Source: Metopolophium dirhodum
Taxonomy: Eukaryota > Arthropoda > Insecta > Hemiptera > Aphididae
Reading direction: 5' to 3'
DNA: 64,000 nt
Assembly (NCBI RefSeq): GCF_019925205.1
Contig: NC_083566.1
Location: forward strand, 9,486,001 to 9,550,000
How positions within the stretch are numbered: position 1 is the stretch's first letter; each line of letters starts with the position of its first letter. Position numbers and translations under genes: made by a program. The notes under the pieces were generated by a model. It made no database searches. It was not told the origin of the DNA and saw only the letters and a list, made by a program, of their open reading frames with translations. Below, one piece after another: positions 11,401 through 25,744 of this stretch.

Positions 11401-13984
11401 TCCTTCAATTTTTTTTTTAGTTATAATGTAACTAGTTGAATTATTTCATTGACTTGAATATTGACAAACTGAAGCCCAAAAAATAATCCATCATTAATGA
11501 AATAAAAATGTTGAATAGTTTTCCGTATTAAGATGCCAGGCATTTTAGTTGAAAGTATGTCATGTGTTTTCCTACAGTATAATTTTTTACTCAATTTTTT
11601 TTTGTTTTCTAAAATGCATTTGCCTGCGGGCGCCAACACCTTCCTTCAATTTTTTTTTTAGTTATAATGTAACTAGTTGAATTATTTCATTGACTTGAAT
11701 ATTGACAACCTGAAGCCCAAAAAATAATCCATCATTAATGAAATAAAAATGTTGAATAGTTTTGCTGTTTAAGATGCCAGGCATTTTAGTTGAAAGTATG
11801 TCATGTGTTTTCCTACAGTATAATTTTTTACTCAATTTTTTTTTGTTTTCTAAAATGCATTTGCCTGCGGGCGCCAACACCTTCCTTCAATTTTTTTTTT
11901 TTATGTAACTAGTTGAATTTTTGGTAAAAAATTTGTGAACATTGACAACCTGAAGCCCAAAAAATAATCCATCATTAATGAAATAAAAATGTTGAATAGT
12001 TTTGCTGTTTAAGATGCCAGGCATTTTAGTTGAAACTATGTCATGTGTTTTCCTACAGTATAATTATTATCTAAATTTTTTTTTGTTTTCTAAAATGCAT
12101 TTGCCTGCGGGCGCCAACACCTTCCTTCAATTTTTTTTTTATGTAACTAGTTGAATTTTTGGTAAAAAATTTGTGAACATTGACAACCTGATGCCCTCTA
12201 AATAATCCATCATTAATTAAATAAATATTTTGAATAGTCTTTCTGTTTAAGATGCCAGGCATTTTAGTTGAAACTATGTCATGTGTTTTCCTACAGTATA
12301 ATTTTTTTCTAAATTTTTTTTTGTTTTCTAAAATGCATTTGCCTGCGGGCGCCAACACCTTCCTTCAATTTTTTTTTTATGTAACTAGTTGAATTTTTGG
12401 TAAAAAATTTGTGAACATTGACAACCTGATGCCCTCTAAATAATCCATCATTAATTAAATAAATATTTTGAATAGTTTTTCTGTTTAAGATGCCAGGCAT
12501 TTTAGTTGAAACTATGTCATGTGTTTTCCTACAGTATAATTATTATCTAAATTTTTTTTTGTTTTCTAAAATGCATTTGCCTGCAGGCGCCAACACCTTC
12601 CTTCAATTTTTTTTTTTTATGTAACTAGTTGAATTTTTGGTAAAAAATTTGTGAACATTGACAACCTGAAGCCCAAAAAATAATCCATCATTAATGAAAT
12701 AAAAATGTTGAATAGTTTTGCTGTTTAAGATGCCAGGCATTTTAGTTGAAAGTATGTCATGTGTTTTCCTACAGTATAATTTTTTACTCAATTTTTTTTT
12801 GTTTTCTAAAATGCATTTGCCTGTGGGCGCCAACACCTTCCTTCAATTTTTTTTTTTTTATGTAACTATAGTTAAATTTTTGGTAAAAAATTTGTGAACA
12901 TTGACAACCTGATGCCCTCTAAATAATCCATCATTAATTAAATAAATATTTTGAATAGTTTTTCTGTTTAAGATGCCAGGCATTTTAGTTGAAACTATGT
13001 CATGTGTTTTCCTACAGTATAATTTTTTTCTAAATTTTTTTTTGTTTTCTAAAATGCATTTGCCTGCGGGCGCCAACACCTTCCTTCAATTTTCTTTTTT
13101 ATGTAACTAGTTGAATTTTTGGTAAAAAATTTGTGAACATTGACAACCTGATGCCCTCTAAATAATCCATCATTAATTAAATAAATATTTTGAATAGTTT
13201 TTCTGTTTAAGATGCCAGGCATTTTAGTTGAAACTATGTCATGTGTTTTCCTACAGTATAATTTTTTTCTAATTTTTTTTTTGTTTTCTAAAATGCATTT
13301 GCCTGCGGGCGCCAACACTTTCCTTCAATTTTTTTTTTAGTAATAATGTAACTAGTTGAATTTTTTGTATATACTTTTTGAACATTGACAACCTTATGCC
13401 CTCTGAGTAACACATCATTAATTAAATTAATATTTTGAATAGTTTTTTCTGTTTAAGATTCTGGACATTTTAGTTGAAACTATGTCATGTGTTTTCCTAC
13501 AGTATAATTATTATCTAAATTTTTTTTTGTTTTCTAAAATGCATTTGCCTGCAGGCGCCAACACCTTCCTTCAATTTTTTTTTTTTATGTAACTAGTTGA
13601 ATTTTTGGTAAAAAATTTGTGAACATTGACAACCTGAAGCCCAAAAAATAATCCATCATTAATGAAATAAAAATGTTGAATAGTTTTGCTGTTTAAGATG
13701 CCAGGCATTTTAGTTGAAAGTATGTCATGTGTTTTCCTACAGTATAATTTTTTACTCAATTTTTTTTTTGTTTTCTAAAATGCATTTGCCTGCAGGCGCC
13801 AACACCTTCCTTCAATTTTTTTTTTTTTATGTAACTATAGTTAAATTTTTGGTAAAAAATTAGTGAACATTGACAACCTGATGCCCTCTAAATAATCCAT
13901 CATTAATTAAATAAATATTTTGAATAGTTTTTCTGTTTAAGATGCCAGGCATTTTAGTTGAAACTATGTCATGTGTTTTCCTAC

Positions 13985-14040
13985 AGTATAATTTTTTTCT
14001 AAATTTTTTTTTGAATAGTTTTCCGTATTAAGATGCCAGG
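13985..14040 (-). repeat. Deletion joint in a satellite monomer (first copy)
   Basis: A T-tract that should be followed by GTTTTCTAAAATGCATTTGC runs straight into TTGAATAGTTTTCCGTATTA, the middle of another monomer. The GC-rich box and the end of the body are missing. The joint lies in the T-run at about 14003-14013, consistent with slippage or recombination between homopolymer tracts. The identical joint recurs at about 17222-17232. Confidence 0.8.
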
Positions 14041-17000
14041 CATTTTAGTTGAAAGTATGTCATGTGTTTTCCTACAGTATAATTTTTTACTCAATTTTTT
14101 TTTGTTTTCTAAAATGCATTTGCCTGCGGGCGCCAACACCTTCCTTCAATTTTTTTTTTAGTTATAATGTAACTAGTTGAATTATTTCATTGACTTGAAT
14201 ATTGACAACCTGAAGCCCAAAAAATAATCCATCATTAATGAAATAAAAATGTTGAATAGTTTTGCTGTTTAAGATGCCAGGTATTTTAGTTGAAAGTATG
14301 TCATGTGTTTTCCTACAGTATAATTTTTTACTCAATTTTTTTTTGTTTTCTAAAATGCATTTGCCTGCGGGCGCCAACACCTTCCTTCAATTTTTTTTTT
14401 TATGTAACTAGTTGAATTTTTGGTAAAAAATTTGTGAACATTGACAACCTGATGCCCTCTAAATAATCCATCATTAATTAAATAAATATTTTGAATAGTT
14501 TTTCTGTTTAAGATGCCAGGCATTTTAGTTGAAACTATGTCATGTGTTTTCCTACAGTATAATTTTTTTCTAAATTTTTTTTTGTTTTCTAAAATGCATT
14601 TGCCTGCGGGCGCCAACACCTTCCTTCAATTTTCTTTTTTATGTAACTAGTTGAATTTTTGGTAAAAAATTTGTGAACATTGACAACCTGATGCCCTCTA
14701 AATAATCCATCATTAATTAAATAAATATTTTGAATAGTTTTGCTGTTTAAGATGCCAGGCATTTTAGTTGAAAGTATGTCATGTGTTTTCCTACAGTATA
14801 AATTTTTACTCAATTTTTTTTTGTTTTCTAAAATGCATTTGCCTGCGGGCGCCAACACCTTCCTTCAATTTTTTTTTTAGTTATAATGTAACTAGTTGAA
14901 TTATTTCATTGACTTGAATATTGACAACCTGAAGCCCAAAAAATAATCCATCATTAATGAAATAAAAATGTTGAATAGTTTTGCTGTTTAAGATGCCAGG
15001 CATTTTAGTTGAAAGTATGTCATGTGTTTTCCTACAGTATAATTTTTTACTCAATTTTTTTTTGTTTTCTAAAATGCATTTGCCTGCGGGCGCCAACACC
15101 TTCCTTCAATTTTTTTTTTTTATGTAACTAGTTGAATTTTTGGTAAAAAATTTGTGAACATTGACAACCTGAAGCCCAAAAAATAATCCATCATTAATGA
15201 AATAAAAATGTTGAATAGTTTTGCTGTTTAAGATGCCAGGCATTTTAGTTGAAACTATGTCATGTGTTTTCCTACAGTATAATTATTATCTAAATTTTTT
15301 TTTGTTTTCTAAAATGCATTTGCCTGCGGGCGCCAACACCTTCCTTCAATTTTTTTTTTATGTAACTAGTTGAATTTTTGGTAAAAAATTTGTGAACATT
15401 GACAACCTGATGCCCTCTAAATAATCCATCATTAATTAAATAAATATTTTGAATAGTCTTTCTGTTTAAGATGCCAGGCATTTTAGTTGAAACTATGTCA
15501 TGTGTTTTCCTACAGTATAATTTTTTTCTAAATTTTTTTTTGTTTTCTAAAATGCATTTGCCTGCGGGCGCCAACACCTTCCTTCAATTTTTTTTTTATG
15601 TAACTAGTTGAATTTTTGGTAAAAAATTTGTGAACATTGACAACCTGATGCCCTCTAAATAATCCATCATTAATTAAATAAATATTTTGAATAGTTTTTC
15701 TGTTTAAGATGCCAGGCATTTTAGTTGAAACTATGTCATGTGTTTTCCTACAGTATAATTATTATCTAAATTTTTTTTTGTTTTCTAAAATGCATTTGCC
15801 TGCAGGCGCCAACACCTTCCTTCAATTTTTTTTTTTTATGTAACTAGTTGAATTTTTGGTAAAAAATTTGTGAACATTGACAACCTGAAGCCCAAAAAAT
15901 AATCCATCATTAATGAAATAAAAATGTTGAATAGTTTTGCTGTTTAAGATGCCAGGCATTTTAGTTGAAAGTATGTCATGTGTTTTCCTACAGTATAATT
16001 TTTTACTCAATTTTTTTTTGTTTTCTAAAATGCATTTGCCTGTGGGCGCCAACACCTTCCTTCAATTTTTTTTTTTTTATGTAACTATAGTTAAATTTTT
16101 GGTAAAAAATTTGTGAACATTGACAACCTGATGCCCTCTAAATAATCCATCATTAATTAAATAAATATTTTGAATAGTTTTTCTGTTTAAGATGCCAGGC
16201 ATTTTAGTTGAAACTATGTCATGTGTTTTCCTACAGTATAATTTTTTTCTAAATTTTTTTTTGTTTTCTAAAATGCATTTGCCTGCGGGCGCCAACACCT
16301 TCCTTCAATTTTCTTTTTTATGTAACTAGTTGAATTTTTGGTAAAAAATTTGTGAACATTGACAACCTGATGCCCTCTAAATAATCCATCATTAATTAAA
16401 TAAATATTTTGAATAGTTTTTCTGTTTAAGATGCCAGGCATTTTAGTTGAAACTATGTCATGTGTTTTCCTACAGTATAATTTTTTTCTAATTTTTTTTT
16501 TGTTTTCTAAAATGCATTTGCCTGCGGGCGCCAACACTTTCCTTCAATTTTTTTTTTAGTAATAATGTAACTAGTTGAATTTTTTGTATATACTTTTTGA
16601 ACATTGACAACCTTATGCCCTCTGAGTAACACATCATTAATTAAATTAATATTTTGAATAGTTTTTTCTGTTAAAGATTCTGGACATTTTAGTTGAAACT
16701 ATGTCATGTGTTTTCCTACAGTATAATTATTATCTAAATTTTTTTTTGTTTTCTAAAATGCATTTGCCTGCAGGCGCCAACACCTTCCTTCAATTTTTTT
16801 TTTTTATGTAACTAGTTGAATTTTTGGTAAAAAATTTGTGAACATTGACAACCTGAAGCCCAAAAAATAATCCATCATTAATGAAATAAAAATGTTGAAT
16901 AGTTTTGCTGTTTAAGATGCCAGGCATTTTAGTTGAAAGTATGTCATGTGTTTTCCTACAGTATAATTTTTTACTCAATTTTTTTTTTGTTTTCTAAAAT

Positions 17001-17204
17001 GCATTTGCCTGCAGGCGCCAACACCTTCCTTCAATTTTTTTTTTTTTATGTAACTATAGTTAAATTTTTGGTAAAAAATTAGTGAACATTGACAACCTGA
17101 TGCCCTCTAAATAATCCATCATTAATTAAATAAATATTTTGAATAGTTTTTCTGTTTAAGATGCCAGGCATTTTAGTTGAAACTATGTCATGTGTTTTCC
17201 TACA

Positions 17205-17262
17205 GTATAATTTTTTTCTAAATTTTTTTTTGAATAGTTTTCCGTATTAAGATGCCAGGCAT
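17205..17262 (-). repeat. Deletion joint in a satellite monomer (second copy)
   Basis: The same T-tract to GAATAGTTTTCCGTATTA fusion as at about 14008, exactly 3,219 bp later. Both copies share the joint, so the deletion came before the segmental duplication. Confidence 0.8.
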
Positions 17263-18027
17263 TTTAGTTGAAAGTATGTCATGTGTTTTCCTACAGTATA
17301 ATTTTTTACTCAATTTTTTTTTGTTTTCTAAAATGCATTTGCCTGCGGGCGCCAACACCTTCCTTCAATTTTTTTTTTAGTTATAATGTAACTAGTTGAA
17401 TTATTTCATTGACTTGAATATTGACAACCTGAAGCCCAAAAAATAATCCATCATTAATGAAATAAAAATGTTGAATAGTTTTGCTGTTTAAGATGCCAGG
17501 TATTTTAGTTGAAAGTATGTCATGTGTTTTCCTACAGTATAATTTTTTACTCAATTTTTTTTTGTTTTCTAAAATGCATTTGCCTGCGGGCGCCAACACC
17601 TTCCTTCAATTTTTTTTTTTATGTAACTAGTTGAATTTTTGGTAAAAAATTTGTGAACATTGACAACCTGATGCCCTCTAAATAATCCATCATTAATTAA
17701 ATAAATATTTTGAATAGTTTTTCTGTTTAAGATGCCAGGCATTTTAGTTGAAACTATGTCATGTGTTTTCCTACAGTATAATTTTTTTCTAAATTTTTTT
17801 TTGTTTTCTAAAATGCATTTGCCTGCGGGCGCCAACACCTTCCTTCAATTTTCTTTTTTATGTAACTAGTTGAATTTTTGGTAAAAAATTTGTGAACATT
17901 GACAACCTGATGCCCTCTAAATAATCCATCATTAATTAAATAAATATTTTGAATAGTTTTTCTGTTTAAGATGCCAGGCATTTTAGTTGAAACTATGTCA
18001 TGTGTTTTCCTACAGTATAATTTTTTT

Positions 18028-20500
18028 CTAATTTTTTTTTTGTTTTCTAAAATGCATTTGCCTGCGGTCGCCAACACCTTCCTTCAATTTTTTTTTTTTT
18101 ATGTAACTAGTTGAATTTTTGGTAAAAAATTTGTGAACATTGACAACCTGATGCCATCTAAATAATCCATCATTAATTAAATAAATATTTTGAATAGTTT
18201 TTCTGTTTAAGATGCCAGGAATTTTAGTTGAAACTATGTCATGTGTTTTCCTACAGTATAATTTTTTTCTAATTTTTTTTTTGTTTTCAAAAATGCATTT
18301 GCCTGCGGGCGCCAACACCTTCCTTCAATTTTTTTTTTAGTTATAATGTAACTAGTCGAATTATTTCATTGACTTGAATATTGACAACCTGAAGCCCAAA
18401 AAATAATCCATCATTAATGAAATAAAAATGTTGAATAGTTTTGCTGTTTAAGATGCCAGGCATTTTAGTTGAAAGTATGTCATGTGTTTTCCTACAGTAT
18501 AATTTTTTACTCAATTTTTTTTTGTTTTCTAAAATGCATTTGCCTGCGGGCGCCAACACCTTCCTTCAATTTTTTTTTTTTTATGTAACTATAGTTGAAT
18601 TTTTGGTAAAAAAATTGTGAACATTGACAACCTGATGCCCTCTAAATAATCCATCATTAATTAAATAAATATTTTGAATAGTTTTTCTGTTTAAGATGCC
18701 AGGCATTTTAGTTGAAACTATGTCATGTGTTTTCCTACACTATAATTTTTTTCTAATTTTTTTTTTGTTTTCTAAAATGCATTTGCCTGCGGGCGCCAAC
18801 ACTTTCCTTCAATTTTTTTTTTAGTAATAATGTTACTAGTTGAATTTTTTGTATATACTTTTTGAACATTGACAACCTTATGCCCTCTGAGTAACACATC
18901 ATTAATTAAATTAATATTTTGAATAGTTTTTTCTGTTTAAGATTCTGGACATTTTAGTTTGTAGTTTGTTATGTGTTTTCACACAATAAAATTTATTTAA
19001 AATTTTATTTGTTTTCTAAAATGCATTTGCCTGCGGGCGCCAACACCCTCCTTCAATTTTTTTTTTTTTTTATGTGACTAGTTGAATTTTTTCATTGACT
19101 TGAATATTGACAACCTAAAGCCCAAAAAATAATCCATCATTAATGAAATAAAAATGTTGAATAGTTTTGCTGTTTAAGATGCCAGGCATTTTAGTTGAAA
19201 GTATGTCATGTGTTTTCCTACAGTATAAATTTTTACTCAATTTTTTTTTGTTTTCTAAAATGCATTTGCCTGCGGGCGCCAACACCTTCCTTCAATTTTT
19301 TTTTTAGTTATAATGTAACTAGTTGAATTATTTCATTGACTTGAATATTGACAAACTGAAGCCCAAAAAATAATCCATCATTAATGAAATAAAAATGTTG
19401 AATAGTTTTGCTGTTTAAGATGCCAGGCATTTTAGTTGAAAGTATGTCATGTGTTTTCCTACAGTATAATTTTTTACTCAATTTTTTTTTGTTTTCTAAA
19501 ATGTATTTGCCTGCGGGCGCCAACACCTTCCTTCAATTTTTTTTTTTTTATGTAACTATAGTTGAATTTTTGGTAAAAAATTTGTGAACATTGACAACCT
19601 GATGCCCTCTAAATAATCCATCATTAATTAAATAAATATTTTGAATAGTTTTTCTGTTTAAGATGCCAGGCATTTTAGTTGAAACTATGTCATGTGTTTT
19701 CCTACACTATAATTTTTTTCTAATTTTTTTTTTGTTTTCTAAAATGCATTTGCCTGCGGGCGTCAACACTTTCCTTAAATTTTTTTTTTAGTAATAATGT
19801 ACCTATTTGAATTTTTTGTATATACTTTTTGAACATTGACAACCTTATGACCTCTGAGTAACACATCATTAATTAAATTAATATTTTGAATAGTTTTTTC
19901 TGTTTAAGATTCTGGACATTTTAGTTTGTAGTTTGTTATGTGTTTTCACACAATATAATTTATTTAAAATTTTATTTGTTTTCTAAAATGCATTTGCCTG
20001 CGGGCGCCAACACCTTCCTTCAATTTTTTTTTTTTTTATGTAACTAGTTGAATTTTTTCATTGACTTGAATATTGACAACCTGCAGCCCAAAAAATAATC
20101 CATCATTAATGAAATAAAAATGTTAAATAGTTTTGCTGTTTAAGATGCCAGGCATTTTAGTTGAAACTATGACATGTGTTTTCCTACAGTTTAATTTTTT
20201 ACTCAATTTTTTTTTGTTTTCTAAAATGCATTTGCCTGCGGGCGCCAACACCTTCATTCAATTTTTTTTTTTTTATGTTACTAGTTGAATTTTTGGTAAA
20301 AAATTTGTGAACATTGACAACCTGATTCCCTCTAAATAATCCATCATTAATTAAATAAATATTTTGAATAGTTTTTCTGTTTAAGATGCCAGACATTTTA
20401 GTTGAAACTATGTCATGTGTTTTCCTACAGTATAATTATTTTCTCAATTTTTTTTTGTTTTGTAAAATGCATTTGCCTGCGGGAGCCAACACCTTCCTTC
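18028..20500 (-). repeat. Block B of the three-copy segmental series
   Basis: It carries the same rare marks in the same order as 7971-11400 and 25745-28110. The monomers at 18341, 19308 and 20199 match 26058, 27023 and 27914 at a nearly constant offset of about 7,715 bp. A further partial copy containing the CTTATGACCTCTG mark lies at 23.6-24.4 kb. Confidence 0.65.
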
Positions 20501-21920
20501 AATTTTTTTTTTAGTTATAATGTAACTAGTTGAATTATTTCATTGACTTGAATATTGACAAACTGAAGCCCAAAAAATAATCCATCATTAATGAAATAAA
20601 AATGTTGAATAGTTTTCCGTATTAACATGCCAGGCATTTTAGTTGAAAGTATGTCATGTGTTTTCCTACAGTATAATTTTTTACTCAATTTTTTTTTGTT
20701 TTCTAAAATGCATTTGCCTGCGGGCGCCAACACCTTCCTTCAATTTTTTTTTTAGTTATAATGTAACTAGTTGAATTATTTCATTGACTTGAATATTGAC
20801 AACCTGAAGCCCAAAAAATAATCCATCATTAATGAAATAAAAATGTTGAATAGTTTTGCTGTTTAAGATGCCAGGTATTTTAGTTGAAAGTATGTCATGT
20901 GTTTTCCTACAGTATAATTTTTTACTCAATTTTTTTTTGTTTTCTAAAATGCATTTGCCTGCGGGCGCCAACACCTTCCTTCAATTTTTTTTTTTATGTA
21001 ACTAGTTGAATTTTTGGTAAAAAATTTGTGAACATTGACAACCTGATGCCCTCTAAATAATCCATCATTAATTAAATAAATATTTTGAATAGTTTTTCTG
21101 TTTAAGATGCCAGACATTTTAGTTGAAACTATGTCATGTGTTTTCCTACAGTATAATTATTTTCTCAATTTTTTTTTGTTTTGTAAAATGCATTTGCCTG
21201 CGGGAGCCAACACCTTCCTTCAATTTTTTTTTTAGTTATAATGTAACTAGTTGAATTATTTCATTGACTTGAATATTGACAAACTGAAGCCCAAAAAATA
21301 ATCCATCATTAATGAAATAAAAATGTTGAATAGTTTTCCGTATTAACATGCCAGGCATTTTAGTTGAAAGTATGTCATGTGTTTTCCTACAGTATAATTT
21401 TTTACTCAATTTTTTTTTGTTTTCTAAAATGCATTTGCCTGCGGGCGCCAACACCTTCCTTCAATTTTTTTTTTAGTTATAATGTAACTAGTTGAATTAT
21501 TTCATTGACTTGAATATTGACAACCTGAAGCCCAAAAAATAATCCATCATTAATGAAATAAAAATGTTGAATAGTTTTGCTGTTTAAGATGCCAGGTATT
21601 TTAGTTGAAAGTATGTCATGTGTTTTCCTACAGTATAATTTTTTACTCAATTTTTTTTTGTTTTCTAAAATGCATTTGCCTGCGGGCGCCAACACCTTCC
21701 TTCAATTTTTTTTTTTATGTAACTAGTTGAATTTTTGGTAAAAAATTTGTGAACATTGACAACCTGATGCCCTCTAAATAATCCATCATTAATTAAATAA
21801 ATATTTTGAATAGTTTTTCTGTTTAAGATGCCAGGCATTTTAGTTGAAACTATGTCATGTGTTTTCCTACAGTATAATTTTTTTCTAATTTTTTTTTTGT
21901 TTTCTAAAATGCATTTGCCT
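20480..21920 (-). repeat. Three-monomer (721-bp) tandem duplication
   Basis: The monomers at 20515 and 20756 recur at 21236 and 21477, offset 721 bp, with the same rare mark TTCCGTATTAACATGCC at about 20617 and 21338. A related pair without the AACATG change lies at 24374 and 24615. Rare-variant sharing marks the 721-bp step as a recent local event. Confidence 0.7.
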
Positions 21921-24900
21921 GCGGGCGCCAACACTTTCCTTCAATTTTTTTTTTAGTAATAATGTAACTAGTTGAATTTTTTGTATATACTTTTTGAACA
22001 TTGACAACCTTATGCCCTCTGAGTAACACATCATTAATTAAATTAATATTTTGAATAGTTTTTTCTGTTTAAGATTCTGGACATTTTAGTTGAAACTATG
22101 TCATGTGTTTTCCTACAGTATAATTATTATCTAAATTTTTTTTTGTTTTCTAAAATGCATTTGCCTGCAGGCGCCAACACCTTCCTTCAATTTTTTTTTT
22201 TTTATGTAACTAGTTGAATTTTTGGTAAAAAATTTGTGAACATTGACAACCTGAAGCCCAAAAAATAATCCATCATTAATGAAATAAAAATGTTGAATAG
22301 TTTTGCTGTTTAAGATGCCAGGCATTTTAGTTGAAAGTATGTCATGTGTTTTCCTACAGTATAATTTTTTACTCAATTTTTTTTTTGTTTTCTAAAATGC
22401 ATTTGCCTGCGGGCGCCAACACCTTCCTTCAATTTTTTTTTTTTTATGTAACTATAGTTAAATTTTTGGTAAAAAATTAGTGAACATTGACAACCTGATG
22501 CCCTCTAAATAATCCATCATTAATTAAATAAATATTTTGAATAGTTTTTCTGTTTAAGATGCCAGGCATTTTAGTTGAAACTATGTCATGTGTTTTCCTA
22601 CAGTATAATTTTTTTCTAAATTTTTTTTTGTTTTCTAAAATGCATTTGCCTGCGGGCGCCAACACCTTCCTTCAATTTTCTTTTTTATGTAACTAGTTGA
22701 ATTTTTGGTAAAAAATTTGTGAACATTGACAACCTTATGCCCTCTGAGTAACACATCATTAATTAAATTAATATTTTGAATAGTTTTTTCTGTTTAAGAT
22801 TCTGGACATTTTAGTTGAAACTATGTCATGTGTTTTCCTACAGTATAATTATTATCTAAATTTTTTTTTGTTTTCTAAAATGCATTTGCCTGCAGGCGCC
22901 AACACCTTCCTTCAATTTTTTTTTTTTATGTAACTAGTTGAATTTTTGGTAAAAAATTTGTGAACATTGACAACCTGAAGCCCAAAAAATAATCCATCAT
23001 TAATGAAATAAAAATGTTGAATAGTTTTGCTGTTTAAGATGCCAGGCATTTTAGTTGAAAGTATGTCATGTGTTTTCCTACAGTATAAATTTTTACTCAA
23101 TTTTTTTTTGTTTTCTAAAATGCATTTGCCTGCGGGCGCCAACACCTTCCTTCAATTTTTTTTTTAGTTATAATGTAACTAGTTGAATTATTTCATTGAC
23201 TTGAATATTGACAAACTGAAGCCCAAAAAATAATCCATCATTAATGAAATAAAAATGTTGAATAGTTTTGCTGTTTAAGATGCCAGGCATTTTAGTTGAA
23301 AGTATGTCATGTGTTTTCCTACAGTATAATTTTTTACTCAATTTTTTTTTGTTTTCTAAAATGTATTTGCCTGCGGGCGCCAACACCTTCCTTAAATTTT
23401 TTTTTTTTTATGTAACTATAGTTGAATTTTTGGTAAAAAATTTGTGAACATTGACAACCTGATGCCCTCTAAATAATCCATCATTAATTAAATAAATATT
23501 TTGAATAGTTTTTCTGTTTAAGATGCCAGGCATTTTAGTTGAAACTATGTCATGTGTTTTCCTACACTATAATTTTTTTCTAATTTTTTTTTTGTTTTCT
23601 AAAATGCATTTGCCTGCGGGCGTCAACACTTTCCTTAAATTTTTTTTTTAGTAATAATGTACCTATTTGAATTTTTTGTATATACTTTTTGAACATTGAC
23701 AACCTTATGACCTCTGAGTAACACATCATTAATTAAATTAATATTTTGAATAGTTTTTTCTGTTTAAGATTCTGGACATTTTAGTTTGTAGTTTGTTATG
23801 TGTTTTCACACAATATAATTTATTTAAAATTTTATTTGTTTTCTAAAATGCATTTGCCTGCGGGCGCCAACACCTTCCTTCAATTTTTTTTTTTTTTATG
23901 TAACTAGTTGAATTTTTTCATTGACTTGAATATTGACAACCTGAAGCCCAAAAAATAATCCATCATTAATGAAATAAAAATGTTAAATAGTTTTGCTGTT
24001 TAAGATGCCAGGCATTTTAGTTGAAACTATGACATGTGTTTTCCTACAGTTTAATTTTTTACTCAATTTTTTTTTGTTTTCTAAAATGCATTTGCCTGCG
24101 GGCGCCAACACCTTCATTCAATTTTTTTTTTTTATGTTACTAGTTGAATTTTTGGTAAAAAATTTGTGAACATTGACAACCTGATGCCCTCTAAATAATC
24201 CATCATTAATTAAATAAATATTTTGAATAGTTTTTCTGTTTAAGATGCCAGACATTTTAGTTGAAACTATGTCATGTGTTTTCCTACAGTATAATTATTT
24301 TCTCAATTTTTTTTTGTTTTGTAAAATGCATTTGCCTGCGGGAGCCAACACCTTCCTTCAATTTTTTTTTTAGTTATAATGTAACTAGTTGAATTATTTC
24401 ATTGACTTGAATATTGACAAACTGAAGCCCAAAAAATAATCCATCATTAATGAAATAAAAATGTTGAATAGTTTTCCGTATTAAGATGCCAGGCATTTTA
24501 GTTGAAAGTATGTCATGTGTTTTCCTACAGTATAATTTTTTACTCAATTTTTTTTTGTTTTCTAAAATGCATTTGCCTGCGGGCGCCAACACCTTCCTTC
24601 AATTTTTTTTTTAGTTATAATGTAACTAGTTGAATTATTTCATTGACTTGAATATTGACAACCTGAAGCCCAAAAAATAATCCATCATTAATGAAATAAA
24701 AATGTTGAATAGTTTTGCTGTTTAAGATGCCAGGTATTTTAGTTGAAAGTATGTCATGTGTTTTCCTACAGTATAATTTTTTACTCAATTTTTTTTTGTT
24801 TTCTAAAATGCATTTGCCTGCGGGCGCCAACACCTTCCTTCAATTTTTTTTTTTATGTAACTAGTTGAATTTTTGGTAAAAAATTTGTGAACATTGACAA

Positions 24901-25744
24901 CCTGATGCCCTCTAAATAATCCATCATTAATTAAATAAATATTTTGAATAGTTTTTCTGTTTAAGATGCCAGGCATTTTAGTTGAAACTATGTCATGTGT
25001 TTTCCTACAGTATAATTTTTTTCTAAATTTTTTTTTGTTTTCTAAAATGCATTTGCCTGCGGGCGCCAACACCTTCCTTCAATTTTCTTTTTTATGTAAC
25101 TAGTTGAATTTTTGGTAAAAAATTTGTGAACATTGACAACCTGATGCCCTCTAAATAATCCATCATTAATTAAATAAATATTTTGAATAGTTTTTCTGTT
25201 TAAGATGCCAGGCATTTTAGTTGAAACTATGTCATGTGTTTTCCTACAGTATTATTTTTTTCTAATTTTTTTTTTGTTTTCTAAAATGCATTTGCCTGCG
25301 GGCGCCAACACTTTCCTTCAATTTTTTTTTTAGTAATAATGTAACTAGTTGAATTTTTTGTATATACTTTTTGAACATTGACAACCTTATGCCCTCTGAG
25401 TAACACATCATTAATTAAATTAATATTTTGAATAGTTTTTTCTGTTTAAGATTCTGGACATTTTAGTTTGTAGTTTGTTATGTGTTTTCACACAATATAA
25501 TTTATTTAAAATTTTATTTGTTTTCTAAAATGCATTTGCCTGCGGGCGCCAACACCCTCCTTCAATTTTTTTTTTTTTTATGTGACTAGTTGAATTTTTT
25601 CATTGACTTGAATATTGACAACCTGAAGCCCAAAAAATAATCCATCATTAATGAAATAAAAATGTTGAATAGTTTTGCTGTTTAAGATGCCAGGCATTTT
25701 AGTTGAAAGTATGTCATGTGTTTTCCTACAGTATAATTTATTAC

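Larger units (their letters stand above)
11640..17960 (-). repeat. 3,219-bp tandem segmental duplication within array 1
   Basis: At least a dozen consecutive monomers (11662, 12071, 12309, 12603, 12858, 13049, 13571, 14162, 14350) recur in order 3,219 bp on (14881 to 17569). The offset is not a multiple of 240 because each copy holds the same internally deleted monomer. Copy one is about 11.64-14.86 kb and copy two about 14.86-17.96 kb, with limits uncertain inside homologous monomers. Confidence 0.8.
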
